Positions 48,638 through 57,849 are shown, counted from the stretch's first letter. The stretch: 64,000 bases of DNA from Cladopsammia gracilis (GCA_022457155.1 JAJGOT010000099.1:265001-329000); one strand, 5' to 3'. The notes: generated from the sequence alone by a model not told the origin. A program made the numbers and translations.

Positions 48638-50431
48638 TTATCTTGTTTCAAAAACCAGCGAAAGATAAACTGCCTCATGCAACCCGATCACCAGGTCATC
48701 TTGAGGGGAAAAAGAAAAATTAGTCATGCTTGGGATTTCAATTCCATCCCCAATATGAAATTTCTGGCTTCTGCTTCTACTCCCAGTCCAGGTTCTTTCA
48801 AATTTACGGTTATTCACTGACATGGAGAAAGTCAGATCAATCTTTGGGACGTTCGTTATTGAGGCATGAAATAACCCCACTTCCACCAGTTTTGTTTTCA
48901 TTGGGAAGAAAAGAAACCTCGAGGTGCTGCCAATAAACAAAAATTTATTGCTATCATCATTTTTTCGAAAGACGCCGGTTTCCACAATTCGGCTCCCAGA
49001 CAAGTTGTGGCCATTCAAATCCAAGTCAGTCTCCATAACCATCTTCCCTGCTTCGAAAACAAAAGGGAAATCGAAGACGCTGCTTGCAACATCAGGTTGG
49101 GAACCAGCAATGCCATATATGATCAGATTTGCATTTCCTTTTTCAGCGGACTCGGCAGTGCCTCGCCATTTCAAATCCAGGAAAATAAATTCAGGTGGAG
49201 TGATCTTCCATTTGTGCATATGGATGATGGATCTGGAATACCCCGAAAACTTCTTAGTTGATTGCTGATTGACATTCAGACTGGCGCTCACAACGTTGAC
49301 GCTCACGCCATCCATTGACGCGGGGAAGAATTCAATACAAATCGTGTATTCTCCCTCTGGGAGTTTGAACATATTGAATCCAAGTCTCCCAGAGTATTCA
49401 TTTAAAAGATCTTTTGTGATTTCCAAGTCATAAGCCTTCTTGTTGAAATGATGCGGTGAATCTGGAAAATCACTTATCCCAGTCACTGTCATATGATGTT
49501 CAGAGCTGGATTGATCCACATCTTCCATCAGATAGCGGAATGCGTCCTTCGGGTGAGAGGTTGACGTGATATGCGATTCATTGACATATTCTTTAAGTTT
49601 CTCTTCTAATTCCATCGTGTGGGCTACCACACCTCCTATCTTGTTATCCACATAAGATTTTGACGTGGGTTGATGCTTCAGAGTTGGCGCTGCGATATTG
49701 TTTATTTGTTGCGAATTCATATCCAAGTTTCCGGTCATTGTCCCACCTTCCAACGAAAGCTTTTTCGCGGATTGGGCATCCACATATCGCATATTTGCGC
49801 CCTGATCGGCAACTTCGGGATCTTTCACGTTAAAAATGGTGTGATTTCCCATATCCAAAGCCGTCTCCATTGGAAACGTCTCTTTGCGGCTGAGAAAGAT
49901 ATTCTTGACGTCATTATAAGAAACCAGGTTGTTATAATGCGCTCCCAAATCATGCCATGTTTGTTGTTTTGAGTTTTTCACGTTGAAAAGCCCTTTCAAA
50001 TCCAGGTCCTTCGTGACTTCATGAGTTGATACATCAGGGTGGAATTTTTTCAGAGTGACCATATTCACCGCTGACAAATCCTGGTTTTCATCCGTGTCCA
50101 GATTGACGATCAATTTGCGATTCATTTCTATTTCCCCGGGGTTGATGAGTTTTTGCCCCCTGAGATCAAGATCCCCAGTCATATGGGAAGACCCATCCAC
50201 CTGGAGAGAATCTGCTCGCAATTGCGTTGCAAGCGTGTCAACTTGGTGCTTTGTGATTGCGTCATCATTGTCAACTCCTTCGGCAACATTAGCCAGTCGT
50301 TTTTGTTGGATATCATAATTATTGTTGGTGTCTAATTTCAAACCACCTTGTTGAACTTGTTTGTTGAAATTTTTCATGTATTCCCTCATGTCAACACCTG
50401 TGTATCGTCCTACATTGTTGAATATGCCCAT
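48638..50431 (-). CDS. Phage-tail-fibre-like / adhesin protein
   Basis: 597 residues from the ATG at 50431. The frame is open further upstream, but this start sits one base after the ATPase stop in the context TTTTAAAATG. The N-terminal half has several tail-fibre repeats: SSHMTGDLDLRGQKLINPGE, ALDMGNHTIFNVKDPEVADQ, GGTMTGNLDMNSQQINNIA and KSYVDNKIGG. These look like the collar repeats of T4-like long tail fibres and the pattern T.G.LDM....I.N...P....D. The C-terminal 250 residues are beta-rich and unrelated to those repeats, perhaps a receptor-binding head. A surface spike or attachment protein is inferred. Confidence 0.75.
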   Translation of the reverse strand: MGIFNNVGRYTGVDMREYMKNFNKQVQQGGLKLDTNNNYDIQQKRLANVAEGVDNDDAITKHQVDTLATQLRADSLQVDGSSHMTGDLDLRGQKLINPGEIEMNRKLIVNLDTDENQDLSAVNMVTLKKFHPDVSTHEVTKDLDLKGLFNVKNSKQQTWHDLGAHYNNLVSYNDVKNIFLSRKETFPMETALDMGNHTIFNVKDPEVADQGANMRYVDAQSAKKLSLEGGTMTGNLDMNSQQINNIAAPTLKHQPTSKSYVDNKIGGVVAHTMELEEKLKEYVNESHITSTSHPKDAFRYLMEDVDQSSSEHHMTVTGISDFPDSPHHFNKKAYDLEITKDLLNEYSGRLGFNMFKLPEGEYTICIEFFPASMDGVSVNVVSASLNVNQQSTKKFSGYSRSIIHMHKWKITPPEFIFLDLKWRGTAESAEKGNANLIIYGIAGSQPDVASSVFDFPFVFEAGKMVMETDLDLNGHNLSGSRIVETGVFRKNDDSNKFLFIGSTSRFLFFPMKTKLVEVGLFHASITNVPKIDLTFSMSVNNRKFERTWTGSRSRSQKFHIGDGIEIPSMTNFSFSPQDDLVIGLHEAVYLSLVFETR

Positions 50432-50432
50432 T

Positions 50433-51071
50433 TTAAAAGGTTTCATCAAAATTTTTGGCAACACTTTTCTTTTCTTTGTCAAGGAAAAGGAATTCGAAGG
50501 GTCCAAGTTTGTTGAAAAGATGGGGGTCAATCAAATTCTCTTTTGCAATGAGATCGAGGTGAGTTTTTGTTGCTGGTGGATAAAGCAGCATGTGTGAACA
50601 ATTCAAACGAATCTTTTGTGGAACATCATAATAGGACTGGGAAAGATAAATTGGACTGATTCCGTGATGTCTTCCATCTGTCCAATGATTTGCGATTTGT
50701 TTTTTAATTCGATCGGATGAGTTCATGAGGTCATCAAACACGACGACTTTCCGATTGTTGCTTGGATAATCTGAGGTATTCATGATGTCATCTGGCCCCA
50801 GAATTTCGAGAACTGGATATCCGACTTTTTGGCTGACACCTTCCATCAACTTTTGTAGATCAACGATTTTGTCTTGATGTTGATTGGGAGAGTAGAAATA
50901 AATTTTATCATAGAAGACGAGAGGTTTTCGCAACATGTGCATCAAAGTGTTTGTTTTTCCGCAACGGGTTTGACCCGCAATGAGCATTCGGAAATCTTCA
51001 TCAAGGAAATCACAATATTTTCGGTCTGGCTTCGCTCCGCTCGCGTTTCGATCATAATTTGGAATCTTCAT
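50433..51071 (-). CDS. A32-like FtsK/HerA-type DNA-packaging ATPase
   Basis: 212 residues from the ATG at 51071. Walker A GQTRCGKT is at residues 33-40, Walker B VVVFDD at 109-114, and a sensor region SQSYYDVP at 144-151. These mark the genome-packaging ATPase shared by Polintons, virophages, poxviruses (A32) and other large DNA viruses. The start was chosen at the inner Met: an upstream in-frame ATG exists only because the two genes share a palindrome, and the inner one has the CTTAAAATG context. The stop is followed after one base by the fibre-gene start. Confidence 0.92.
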   Translation of the reverse strand: MKIPNYDRNASGAKPDRKYCDFLDEDFRMLIAGQTRCGKTNTLMHMLRKPLVFYDKIYFYSPNQHQDKIVDLQKLMEGVSQKVGYPVLEILGPDDIMNTSDYPSNNRKVVVFDDLMNSSDRIKKQIANHWTDGRHHGISPIYLSQSYYDVPQKIRLNCSHMLLYPPATKTHLDLIAKENLIDPHLFNKLGPFEFLFLDKEKKSVAKNFDETF

Positions 51072-51130
51072 TTTAAGTGACAAAACAACATTTATCTCCA
51101 AAGATAAATGTTGTTTTGTCACTTAAAATG
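51069..51130. promoter_or_regulatory. Perfect palindromic bidirectional start region
   Basis: Two 29-bp arms (51069-51097 and 51102-51130) are exact inverses around a 4-base CCAA centre. Each arm ends in CTTAAAATG, supplying the start codon of the ATPase gene on the minus strand and of the coiled-coil gene on the plus strand. A shared promoter, or an operator for a dimeric regulator, is inferred. Confidence 0.7.
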
Positions 51131-52267
51131 GATCTTGAAAGAATAAAGAAGTTTGCCGAACGTGAACAGCAGGGATATCAAATCGCGAAAGCCGTCACAG
51201 AAGTGAAAAATGAAATGAAAGACCGAGAAAAAGGGCGGGATGTTGTCATGAGTGATTATTTCAAGACTCTCAGAGAACCCCTGCTGGAGCAACAAAAGAA
51301 GACAGATGCAAAACAAGATGCAGTGATTGAGCAACTCCGGCAAAATCAACTTGCTTTGACTGATGGCTTCAAAGACTTGGTAGAAACGAACAGAGATATT
51401 ATTACGCTGTCTACCGAGCTTCCGCAACTTTCGGGCCCGCCGGATGAAAAAGACACTGGTATTTCCATTGCAGCTGTAGAAAATAGGTTTGATAAAGATG
51501 ATAAAATTATTTTAAATAATTATCATCTTCCCAAGCCTAATGACCTGATGGCTATGAAAACTCAAGAGCTAAACAAGCTCAAAGAGAGTGCTCAGGCAAC
51601 TGTTAAAATTATTTCGAATAAAATAAGTGGAGTAAAGAGGAGCAAACAAAAAGACACACCAAAAGGTTTATCTGACATTGAATCTTATAAATGAGAGCAA
51701 AAGACATTATCAAGTTATGCAAGCACAATTAATGACATCATATCTTTGCGAAAATACTACACACAACCAAAACATGGGGAAGGCATTCGAAAATACAAAC
51801 AACCTCGCAGAAATGCCTTCAAGATTCAAAAAGACCACTATGGTGGGCTTCTCATCGATGTCCCCAAACTTTTTAATGAAATGAAACTGAATGCCTTCCG
51901 AGGTGGTAAATTGATCTATCAGGCTGATGCAGACAAATCACTCATCGACCTGCTAACAAAGAGATTCAACCCGAAAAAGAACTATTCCTTGAATGCCGTG
52001 AGGATTTTCAACGATTTGAATACACTGTCAAATATGCCACCTCACAAATCCTCAGGTAAATCAAGGATGGTGGGATCCAGCGTTGTCTTCTATCAAAAGC
52101 CAGAAGAGCTGGCAGATCGGATGAAAATTTTGATTGGCTCAATGGCTGCTGGCAACAATTCGCATGTCTTGAGGAATGATCTTTCCCAAATAAATGATGA
52201 ACTCTTGAGAATTGGAGCAATCGATAGAACAATGCATGAAAAACTTTATCAGAAGTATTTAAAATAA
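51128..52267 (+). pseudogene. Coiled-coil Polinton protein split by an in-frame TGA
   Basis: The frame starts at 51128 (CTTAAAATG context) and runs 188 codons to TGA at 51692-51694. It then stays open in the SAME frame for another 190 codons to TAA at 52265-52267. The first half is rich in charged coiled-coil (KKFAEREQQGYQIAKAVTEV, EPLLEQQKKTDAKQDAVIEQ). The second half has YGGLLIDVPKLFNEM, FYQKPEELADRMKILIGSMA and AGNNSHVLRNDLSQI, a conserved Polinton-type block as I remember it. A single ancestral gene of about 380 codons interrupted by one nonsense change is most likely. Stop readthrough, or a second start at 51746, are alternatives. Function unknown; it sits at the head of the virion cluster. 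Confidence 0.7.
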
Positions 52268-53037
52268 TGGATGTAAATCGAGTACTTGTCTTTAAATCAA
52301 TTGATGCAAGAAAACAAAACCCACAAAATAAACCAGGGAATTTCACAACGAGGTTTTCTCCAGAGTTGCAGCTGGAAGAGAATAAACCGCACTGGCTGGC
52401 TTTGGATCATCTTTCCATGACGGCAAGCTGGCATAATATCAAGCCTAAATACCGCAACAACAAGTTGGTGATTTCAAAAGACAAGGGCAAGACATGGGAA
52501 ACAATAACCTTTCCTGCAGGAATTTATGACTATGAAGACATCAACGAATTCATTCACAAAAGCATTGGGAAAAGGAGCGAAGCGACCTCCACAGGTGATA
52601 GTTATGGAATCAATGTGTTGTTTGATTTGACCACTTTCAAAGTTTTCATTCAACTTCAAGAGAACTTTCAAATTGATTTTGCAAACAGTGGAAACTTTCA
52701 CATCTTGGTGGGATTTGATGCAGCTAAACTGACAGCTAGTGGCTACGGAACGAATTTTCCAAATATATCAAACAGTGTTGACAATCTCTATCTCAGATGC
52801 AGTCTTTTGAGCGATTCAATTGTCTCCGGGAAAAGGTCAAATGCGCTTTACACGTTCTCAACCAACACTAAAACCAGATCATTGCCATTCGAAATTCAAC
52901 CAATAAATTACTTGTGGAATAAAATCAACTCCCCACATATTTCTGAGGTCACCTTCTACATTACTGATGATGAAGACCGAGAAGTTGATTTGAATGATAT
53001 TGATATTTCTTTGACTGTGGTAATTAAAAATGGATGA
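52267..53037 (+). CDS. Minor capsid (penton-like, single jelly-roll) protein
   Basis: 256 residues. Position directly before the major capsid gene and blocks such as HWLALDHLSMTASWHNIKPK, GKTWETITFPAGIYDYEDIN and EFIHKSIG match Polinton minor capsid proteins, which form the pentons at virion vertices. The start ATG overlaps the previous TAA by one base (TAATG), and the end overlaps the next start by eight bases. Confidence 0.85.
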   Translation: MDVNRVLVFKSIDARKQNPQNKPGNFTTRFSPELQLEENKPHWLALDHLSMTASWHNIKPKYRNNKLVISKDKGKTWETITFPAGIYDYEDINEFIHKSIGKRSEATSTGDSYGINVLFDLTTFKVFIQLQENFQIDFANSGNFHILVGFDAAKLTASGYGTNFPNISNSVDNLYLRCSLLSDSIVSGKRSNALYTFSTNTKTRSLPFEIQPINYLWNKINSPHISEVTFYITDDEDREVDLNDIDISLTVVIKNG

Positions 53038-53416
53038 AAGAAGAGAAAGAGATCCTGATACAGGTGAAATAAGATATGGAGGTGGTTTTTCTGATGTTTT
53101 CTCAAAACTCGCAGCTAAATTAACAGGAAAAACAGCTTCAAAATTAGCTTCAAAGGCAGCAGAAAAATTAGTTGAAAAAGGAGCAGAGAAAGTTGGAGAA
53201 AAGACTGGACAACTCATTGGTGAAAAAATTTATGATAAATTTACAACAAAGAAAGCGAGTGAAGTGAGTGAAGCGAAGCGACCGGAGGGAGCCTCAGTGC
53301 CAGCGCCCCCGGAAACAAAAGGAAAAGAAATTGGGGAAATACTGAAGAAAGTCCGCTTCCAAGAAGACACTGACAAATTTCAATATGTGAAAGATGTTTA
53401 TAAGGGCCTCCTCTGA
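53030..53416 (+). CDS. Small amphipathic virion-associated candidate
   Basis: 128 residues starting in TTAAAAATG, overlapping the minor capsid gene by 8 bp. The middle is a run of alternating A/K/L/G segments (SKLAAKLTGKTASKLASKAA, EKLVEKGAEKVGEKTG) that would form amphipathic helices. The rest is charged and includes a proline-rich patch. Position between the two capsid genes and this composition suggest an internal or membrane-active virion protein, loosely like adenovirus pVI. No homology is claimed. Confidence 0.6.
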   Translation: MDERRERDPDTGEIRYGGGFSDVFSKLAAKLTGKTASKLASKAAEKLVEKGAEKVGEKTGQLIGEKIYDKFTTKKASEVSEAKRPEGASVPAPPETKGKEIGEILKKVRFQEDTDKFQYVKDVYKGLL

Positions 53417-53438
53417 AAAGAAAAAACTATATAATAAA

Positions 53439-54743
53439 ATGGCAGTGAATTTTAGAAACCCGGAATTCGTAAAAAGATACGAATATACATATTATGATCT
53501 AGCAACACCACTCAATGACAACATTGCAAATGACAACAGGCAGACAAAAGATAATTATCACTTCAACGTGGATAATTCCTCAGAAGCAAACCCAATTGAT
53601 TGGTACAATGCATATCTGGAGGTTGACTTTAAGCTTGTTACAACGGCTGACAGTGCAACTGGAATAACCGCGGGGCCAAATAACGGTAATCAGGATTGCA
53701 CGACAACGAATGGCCTGACGTTCATAAAATCAATCAAAGTAGAATGCAATGGGCAAACAGTCTATAACAACACAAGAGCAAATGAATCGGCAAATGCATT
53801 AACGCTCTTGAAATACACGAAAACCTATGCCGATTCGGTTGGGCAAGATCAGTTCTTCTATCCTGATACATCAACGGGAACAACAGAAGCACGGCCAGCA
53901 GAAGCACTTTATAATGAGGGTTTTGCCAGACGAAAGATCCTGACTGATGCGGCGAATATCAACAAAATGTCAATTCCCCTGAATTTATACAGTTATTTCG
54001 CTGCTTTCAAAAATAACCTTCACCCAAATATAAAGACAACTCTTCTGTTGGAACTTGAAAATGACAACAATCTGATTTTCAAAAAAGGCGCTGCGCCAGA
54101 TTCAAAAGTAATTCTCACTAAACTCAGATTGTGGTGCCCCAAAATCATTTTCAACGGAAAAGGCTTGAAACAATATCTTGAAGATTATCTGAAACCGAAA
54201 AAGTGGACATATTTGAAAGAACACCATGAAATAACACAAACAGCAGCTGTGAATAGCTACTTTCGCATTTCCACGGGGCTTCGAAGGCCGCGACATGTGT
54301 TGATTTGGGTTGTTCCAACAGCATCTTACAATAGCCAGACACATGATATCTTCAAATTCACGACATTCGGCATTGGAGCAAACAACCGGCACTTCAGTCG
54401 AGCCCAACTGGAGTTGAACAACTCAATTTATTACCCTCAATTGGAAATGACAACGGATGAGGAAACTAGGCTTTATCGAGCTTTGATGTCATTCAATTCC
54501 GCTTATAATGACGTTTTAAGCGGACCATTGATTACCCGAGCAAATTTCAAAAACCTCTTCGGCATGCTTTACTTCGATCTCCGAAACCAAGAAGATGATG
54601 TGAAAGATGGAGTTGTGTCTCTGACTTTCCGATACGAATTGAGTGGCGCCAACCCAACACAGTACACATTGAACGCCTTGGTGTTGCATGAAAAAGAAAT
54701 TGAGCTGTATACAGCATCAAACAAACTTCTGGTCAAGGCCTGA
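53439..54743 (+). CDS. Major capsid protein (double jelly-roll)
   Basis: 434 residues from the ATG at 53439 (AATAAAATG context); an upstream in-frame ATG at 53394 lies inside the previous gene and is rejected. Blocks typical of Polinton major capsid proteins occur in order: SSEANPIDWYNAYLEVDFKL near residue 50, TFIKSIKVECNGQTVYN near 100, PLNLYSYFAAFKNNLHPNIK near 190, RPRHVLIWVVPTASYNSQTH near 285 and LNNSIYYPQLEM near 325. Double jelly-roll proteins of this family trimerise into the hexons of icosahedral capsids. The frame is intact. It supports the view that Polintons can form virions. Confidence 0.92.
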   Translation: MAVNFRNPEFVKRYEYTYYDLATPLNDNIANDNRQTKDNYHFNVDNSSEANPIDWYNAYLEVDFKLVTTADSATGITAGPNNGNQDCTTTNGLTFIKSIKVECNGQTVYNNTRANESANALTLLKYTKTYADSVGQDQFFYPDTSTGTTEARPAEALYNEGFARRKILTDAANINKMSIPLNLYSYFAAFKNNLHPNIKTTLLLELENDNNLIFKKGAAPDSKVILTKLRLWCPKIIFNGKGLKQYLEDYLKPKKWTYLKEHHEITQTAAVNSYFRISTGLRRPRHVLIWVVPTASYNSQTHDIFKFTTFGIGANNRHFSRAQLELNNSIYYPQLEMTTDEETRLYRALMSFNSAYNDVLSGPLITRANFKNLFGMLYFDLRNQEDDVKDGVVSLTFRYELSGANPTQYTLNALVLHEKEIELYTASNKLLVKA

Positions 54744-54772
54744 AAACTTATTTCGATATTCAAAATATTGAA

Positions 54773-55645
54773 ATGACGTCGTATATTCCATATGGTGTGA
54801 AATTATCAGATGGGCAAAAAACAAAGCTTGCAAAAGCTGTGAAAAATAACTCTTCCATAACATTGAGACTTTCGCGAAATGAATTGAAAGGGCCAGATGA
54901 ACTGTTGCTGACAAAGACTCAAATAAGCAAAGTTCAAAAAGCCATCAGTTTGGGGCGGGGAGTTGAATTGTCAATCTCTAAAACACAAATCAGAAAAGTT
55001 GTGGGTGGGAGTCTTTGGACTTCGTTGATTTCCCTGGGATCGAAGCTGCTTCCATTTGCAACAAAAGGGGTTTCAAAAGTTGCCCCGCATCTTGCGACTG
55101 GAGCGTTGAGTGCCTTGGGGAGCTTGGGGATTGATAAAATATTCGGGAAAGGAGCGCAGCGACCTCGACTGAAAGGAGAAGGAGTGCCAGGAGATCCGTT
55201 GTCCTTCATTATGAAGTTGATTGAGAAAGGCATTGAAGTTCCCGCAGTATTCTTATCAAAACTCGCTTCCCTTGGAGACCTCTTGACAAAAGGCCAGAGA
55301 AACTTGGTGGGAAAAGGAATTCAAAGCGGAAGTGGAATTACGTTGAAACCAACGCAGAGACAGATTCAAGGTGGGTTATTGGGAACACTTGCCGCTATAG
55401 GAATCCCAATGGCTATTGAGCTTGCTTCGAAATTATTCGGATCGGGGCTTCAAGTACCCAGAAAAGGCAAAGGCAAAGGCAAAGGATTGATGGTAAGTCC
55501 AAAACCGGGACTGTATCCTTATATGCCGCCGCCATTTTTTGGAACATGGGAAGGTCGTGGGCGAAAAAAAAAATCTGGATCGGGGCTTCTGCTGGGGCCA
55601 AACAGTCCCTTTCAAAACATACCGCTAGTAGGGGCCATCCTTTGA
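54773..55645 (+). CDS. Basic/hydrophobic virion-cluster protein, unknown (possible core protein)
   Basis: 290 residues. It begins MTSYIPYGVKLSDGQKTKLA, with TKTQI..V repeats in the first third (LLLTKTQISKVQKA, LSISKTQIRKV). Two hydrophobic glycine-rich helical regions follow, then a KGKGKGKG basic stretch and a tail LLLGPNSPFQNIPLVGAIL. The basic stretches and the PF..IPL.G.IL tail recall small core (pX-like) proteins of Polintons and could be processed by the protease encoded next to it. The start context is TTGAAATG. Function inferred only from position and composition. Confidence 0.6.
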   Translation: MTSYIPYGVKLSDGQKTKLAKAVKNNSSITLRLSRNELKGPDELLLTKTQISKVQKAISLGRGVELSISKTQIRKVVGGSLWTSLISLGSKLLPFATKGVSKVAPHLATGALSALGSLGIDKIFGKGAQRPRLKGEGVPGDPLSFIMKLIEKGIEVPAVFLSKLASLGDLLTKGQRNLVGKGIQSGSGITLKPTQRQIQGGLLGTLAAIGIPMAIELASKLFGSGLQVPRKGKGKGKGLMVSPKPGLYPYMPPPFFGTWEGRGRKKKSGSGLLLGPNSPFQNIPLVGAIL

Positions 55646-56094
55646 GGCCAGCTTGGAAAGATATTCCGATTTCAAACTTTGATATTCTTGAGTGGGTGAG
55701 GTTTCTTAAAATTCCCAATTTCAAAGGAATCTTTTCAAGAGATTCAAAAGATCATTTACATAAAACTGGTTCCTGCATAATTAATCTAGATGATTCTATT
55801 GGGAATGGAACGCACTGGGTTGCCACATTCATCAAGAACCATATTGTCTATTACTTTGATTCATTCTCAATATCACCTCCAATTGAATTGGTAAAATATG
55901 CAGATAAAATTGGGAAAGAAATAATTTACAATTATGGGCATCCAATTCAAGCTTTGGAATCTGTCCGATGTGGATATTATTGTTTATATTTCTTAAATGA
56001 GATTCGGCGAAAATCCTTCTATGACACGTTGAAGGTTTTTTCATTGAGTGATCCAAGAAAGAATGAGAAATTCATAAAAGAATATTTCGATTGA
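55546..56094 (+). CDS. Adenain-like (Ulp1 fold) cysteine protease
   Basis: 182 residues. The catalytic set is visible: His90 in GTHWVA, Asp105 in YYFDSF, Gln135 in PIQALES and Cys142 in RCGYYCLYFL, in the order expected for adenovirus-type proteases that mature capsid and core proteins. The only Met in the frame is the first, so translation must start at 55546, inside the last 100 bp of the preceding gene in another frame, unless a frameshift fuses the two. Residues 1-35 are therefore read from the overlap and look non-conserved; conserved sequence begins near DILEWV. Confidence 0.9.
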   Translation: MGRSWAKKKIWIGASAGAKQSLSKHTASRGHPLRPAWKDIPISNFDILEWVRFLKIPNFKGIFSRDSKDHLHKTGSCIINLDDSIGNGTHWVATFIKNHIVYYFDSFSISPPIELVKYADKIGKEIIYNYGHPIQALESVRCGYYCLYFLNEIRRKSFYDTLKVFSLSDPRKNEKFIKEYFD

Positions 56095-56096
56095 AA

Positions 56097-56905
56097 ATGG
56101 AATCATATTGCGTGAAGGAGAAACGCAGGACGGGATGCGTGGAACCGTCTGGATACATGACTGCAAAAAATGGGAGGAAAATGTGGTTTTGTCATTGCGC
56201 TTCCTGCGGAATGAAAAAAACAAGATTTGTGAAAAATTCGGGAAACTGAATCTGCCCTCACAAGGTGGGGGCATTGGTGAACTTGCGCTGACTGGCGTTG
56301 CGCATGCGCTGCCTTGGTTGGGAAAAAAGACAGTTGAAATGGGTCGTTATGGAGCCAGTGAATTATTGCGAAATAAAAACACTCAGAAAAAAGCATTGGA
56401 TTTTGCCCTGGACAAGATGAAACCATTTTTTGCCAAAACCTCTGCTGATATGATGAATGAGCTGTCCACGGCGATCCGACCAAACAGAAAATATAAAACA
56501 GATCGAGCAGATTTGGATGGGGGTGCTTTAGATGTTCATTCCCTGATTGGGAAACTGCCAAGACCAAAGAAAGGTTTCACTTTGCCTGGACATAATTATA
56601 CCGGACCCTGGAACCCACTCGAAAAACAAGTCAGATTTGATGAAAAGGGAAAAATTCTCGAAATCTGGCAGCAGCCCACAGGAAAAACAGATGCAGTTGC
56701 TATGCAACACGATGTTGATTATTCAGTCTGCGCGAAGGAAAAGAATCCACGCAAATGTAAAAACAAAGCCGACAGGAAAATGGTTGCCGCTTTGGATGCC
56801 ATTCCCTGGAAAGAAAGACAGTGGGGTCATGCTTTGGCGCGAAACACAATTCAAGCAAAACAGAAACTTGGGCTCGGCGCCCCAAAAAACGGGAAAAGAT
56901 TTTGA
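56097..56905 (+). CDS. Zinc-ribbon plus phospholipase-A2-like protein (frame broken near 56240)
   Basis: The ATG at 56097, 3 bp after the protease stop, opens a 50-codon frame reading MESYCVKEKRRTGC and then CHCASCGMKKTRFVKN, a DUF5679-like zinc ribbon with two Cys pairs. It ends at TGA 56247. The neighbouring frame carries on to 56905 with GFTLPGHNYTGPWNPLEKQ, then the catalytic HDVDY and a downstream KADRKM. This is the parvovirus-capsid/Polinton type of PLA2 domain, with a calcium-loop-like YTGPWNPL. I recall related proteins with both parts in one chain, so a one-base frameshift between about 56230 and 56250 is inferred. A frame opening at 56108 exists but its first 45 codons are the shadow of the zinc ribbon. 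In parvoviruses such domains act in endosomal escape; the role here is unknown. Confidence 0.75.
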
Positions 56906-57849
56906 GTGAAGGCTGGGCTCAAAATCTGGCAAATGAGCTGCACCGGCCAATCCGGAGGCGCTTTCCAAAGAGGCGAGTCATTGCGTATGGGGTTGACAAC
57001 ATCTGGGCGGCTGATCTGGTCGAGATGGGGAAATTTTCGAGGTGGAACAAGGGAATCAGATATCTCCTGATGGTGATCGATGTTTTCTCAAAATTCGGTT
57101 GGATTCGTCCCCTGAAAGATAAACGAGGTCAAACAGTGGCTGATGCTTTCCGAGATATATTCAAGGGGCGAAAACCGAAAATGCTCTGGACTGACAAAGG
57201 GTCTGAATTTTTCAATGGGACTATGAAGGATTTGCTTGGTGAAAATGGGATACAATTGTATACAACGGAAAATGAAGAAAAGTCATCTGTTGTTGAGCGC
57301 TGGAACAGGTCTTTTAAGGAGAAACTCTTTAAAATGTTTAGCGTGAACAACAATACAATATACTGGGACAAACTTGACAAATTACTGGATGAATATAATC
57401 ATCATTTTCATTCGAGCATTCGAATGACTCCCGCAGAGGCGAGCAAACAGGAAAATGAGAAAAAGGTTTTCGCTAATTTATACGGAGATTTAATTTATGC
57501 TAAACACAACCCGGCAAAATTCAAGGTTGGCGACAGGGTTAGAATTTCTAAGTTTAAACGAAAAATATTTGACAAAGGTTTCACGCCGAACTGGACAGAG
57601 GAGATATTTGTGATTGACGAAATAAAGAACACAAACCCTGTAACGTATAAATTAGTTGATCTGTTGGGAGAATCAATCACCGGATCATTTTACGAGGCGG
57701 AACTTCAAAGAACAACGCAAAATGTGTTTCGAATTGAAAAGGTTATTCGCCGTGATAATAAGCGAAAACTCGCACTTGTAAAATGGAAAAGTTATTCTGA
57801 CAAATTTAATTCTTGGGTTCCATTGAGCGATGTGGAAAAGCTTGGCTAA
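56821..57849 (+). CDS. int: Retroviral-type (RVE) integrase with C-terminal chromodomain
   Basis: 342 residues. Catalytic residues are Asp65 (WAADLVEM), Asp125 (LWTDKGSEF) and Glu159 (SSVVERWNRSF), giving the D,D-35-E-like spacing of Polinton integrases. A basic N-terminus (HRPIRRRFPKRR) precedes the core. The C-terminal 45 residues (VFRIEKVIRR, then LALVKWKSYSDKFNSWVPL) form a chromodomain, which may guide insertion by binding histone marks. The first Met lies 85 bp inside the previous gene in another frame and is the only one before the core. This enzyme would make the 6-bp GTCGTT duplication. Confidence 0.95.
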   Translation: MGSCFGAKHNSSKTETWARRPKKREKILSEGWAQNLANELHRPIRRRFPKRRVIAYGVDNIWAADLVEMGKFSRWNKGIRYLLMVIDVFSKFGWIRPLKDKRGQTVADAFRDIFKGRKPKMLWTDKGSEFFNGTMKDLLGENGIQLYTTENEEKSSVVERWNRSFKEKLFKMFSVNNNTIYWDKLDKLLDEYNHHFHSSIRMTPAEASKQENEKKVFANLYGDLIYAKHNPAKFKVGDRVRISKFKRKIFDKGFTPNWTEEIFVIDEIKNTNPVTYKLVDLLGESITGSFYEAELQRTTQNVFRIEKVIRRDNKRKLALVKWKSYSDKFNSWVPLSDVEKLG

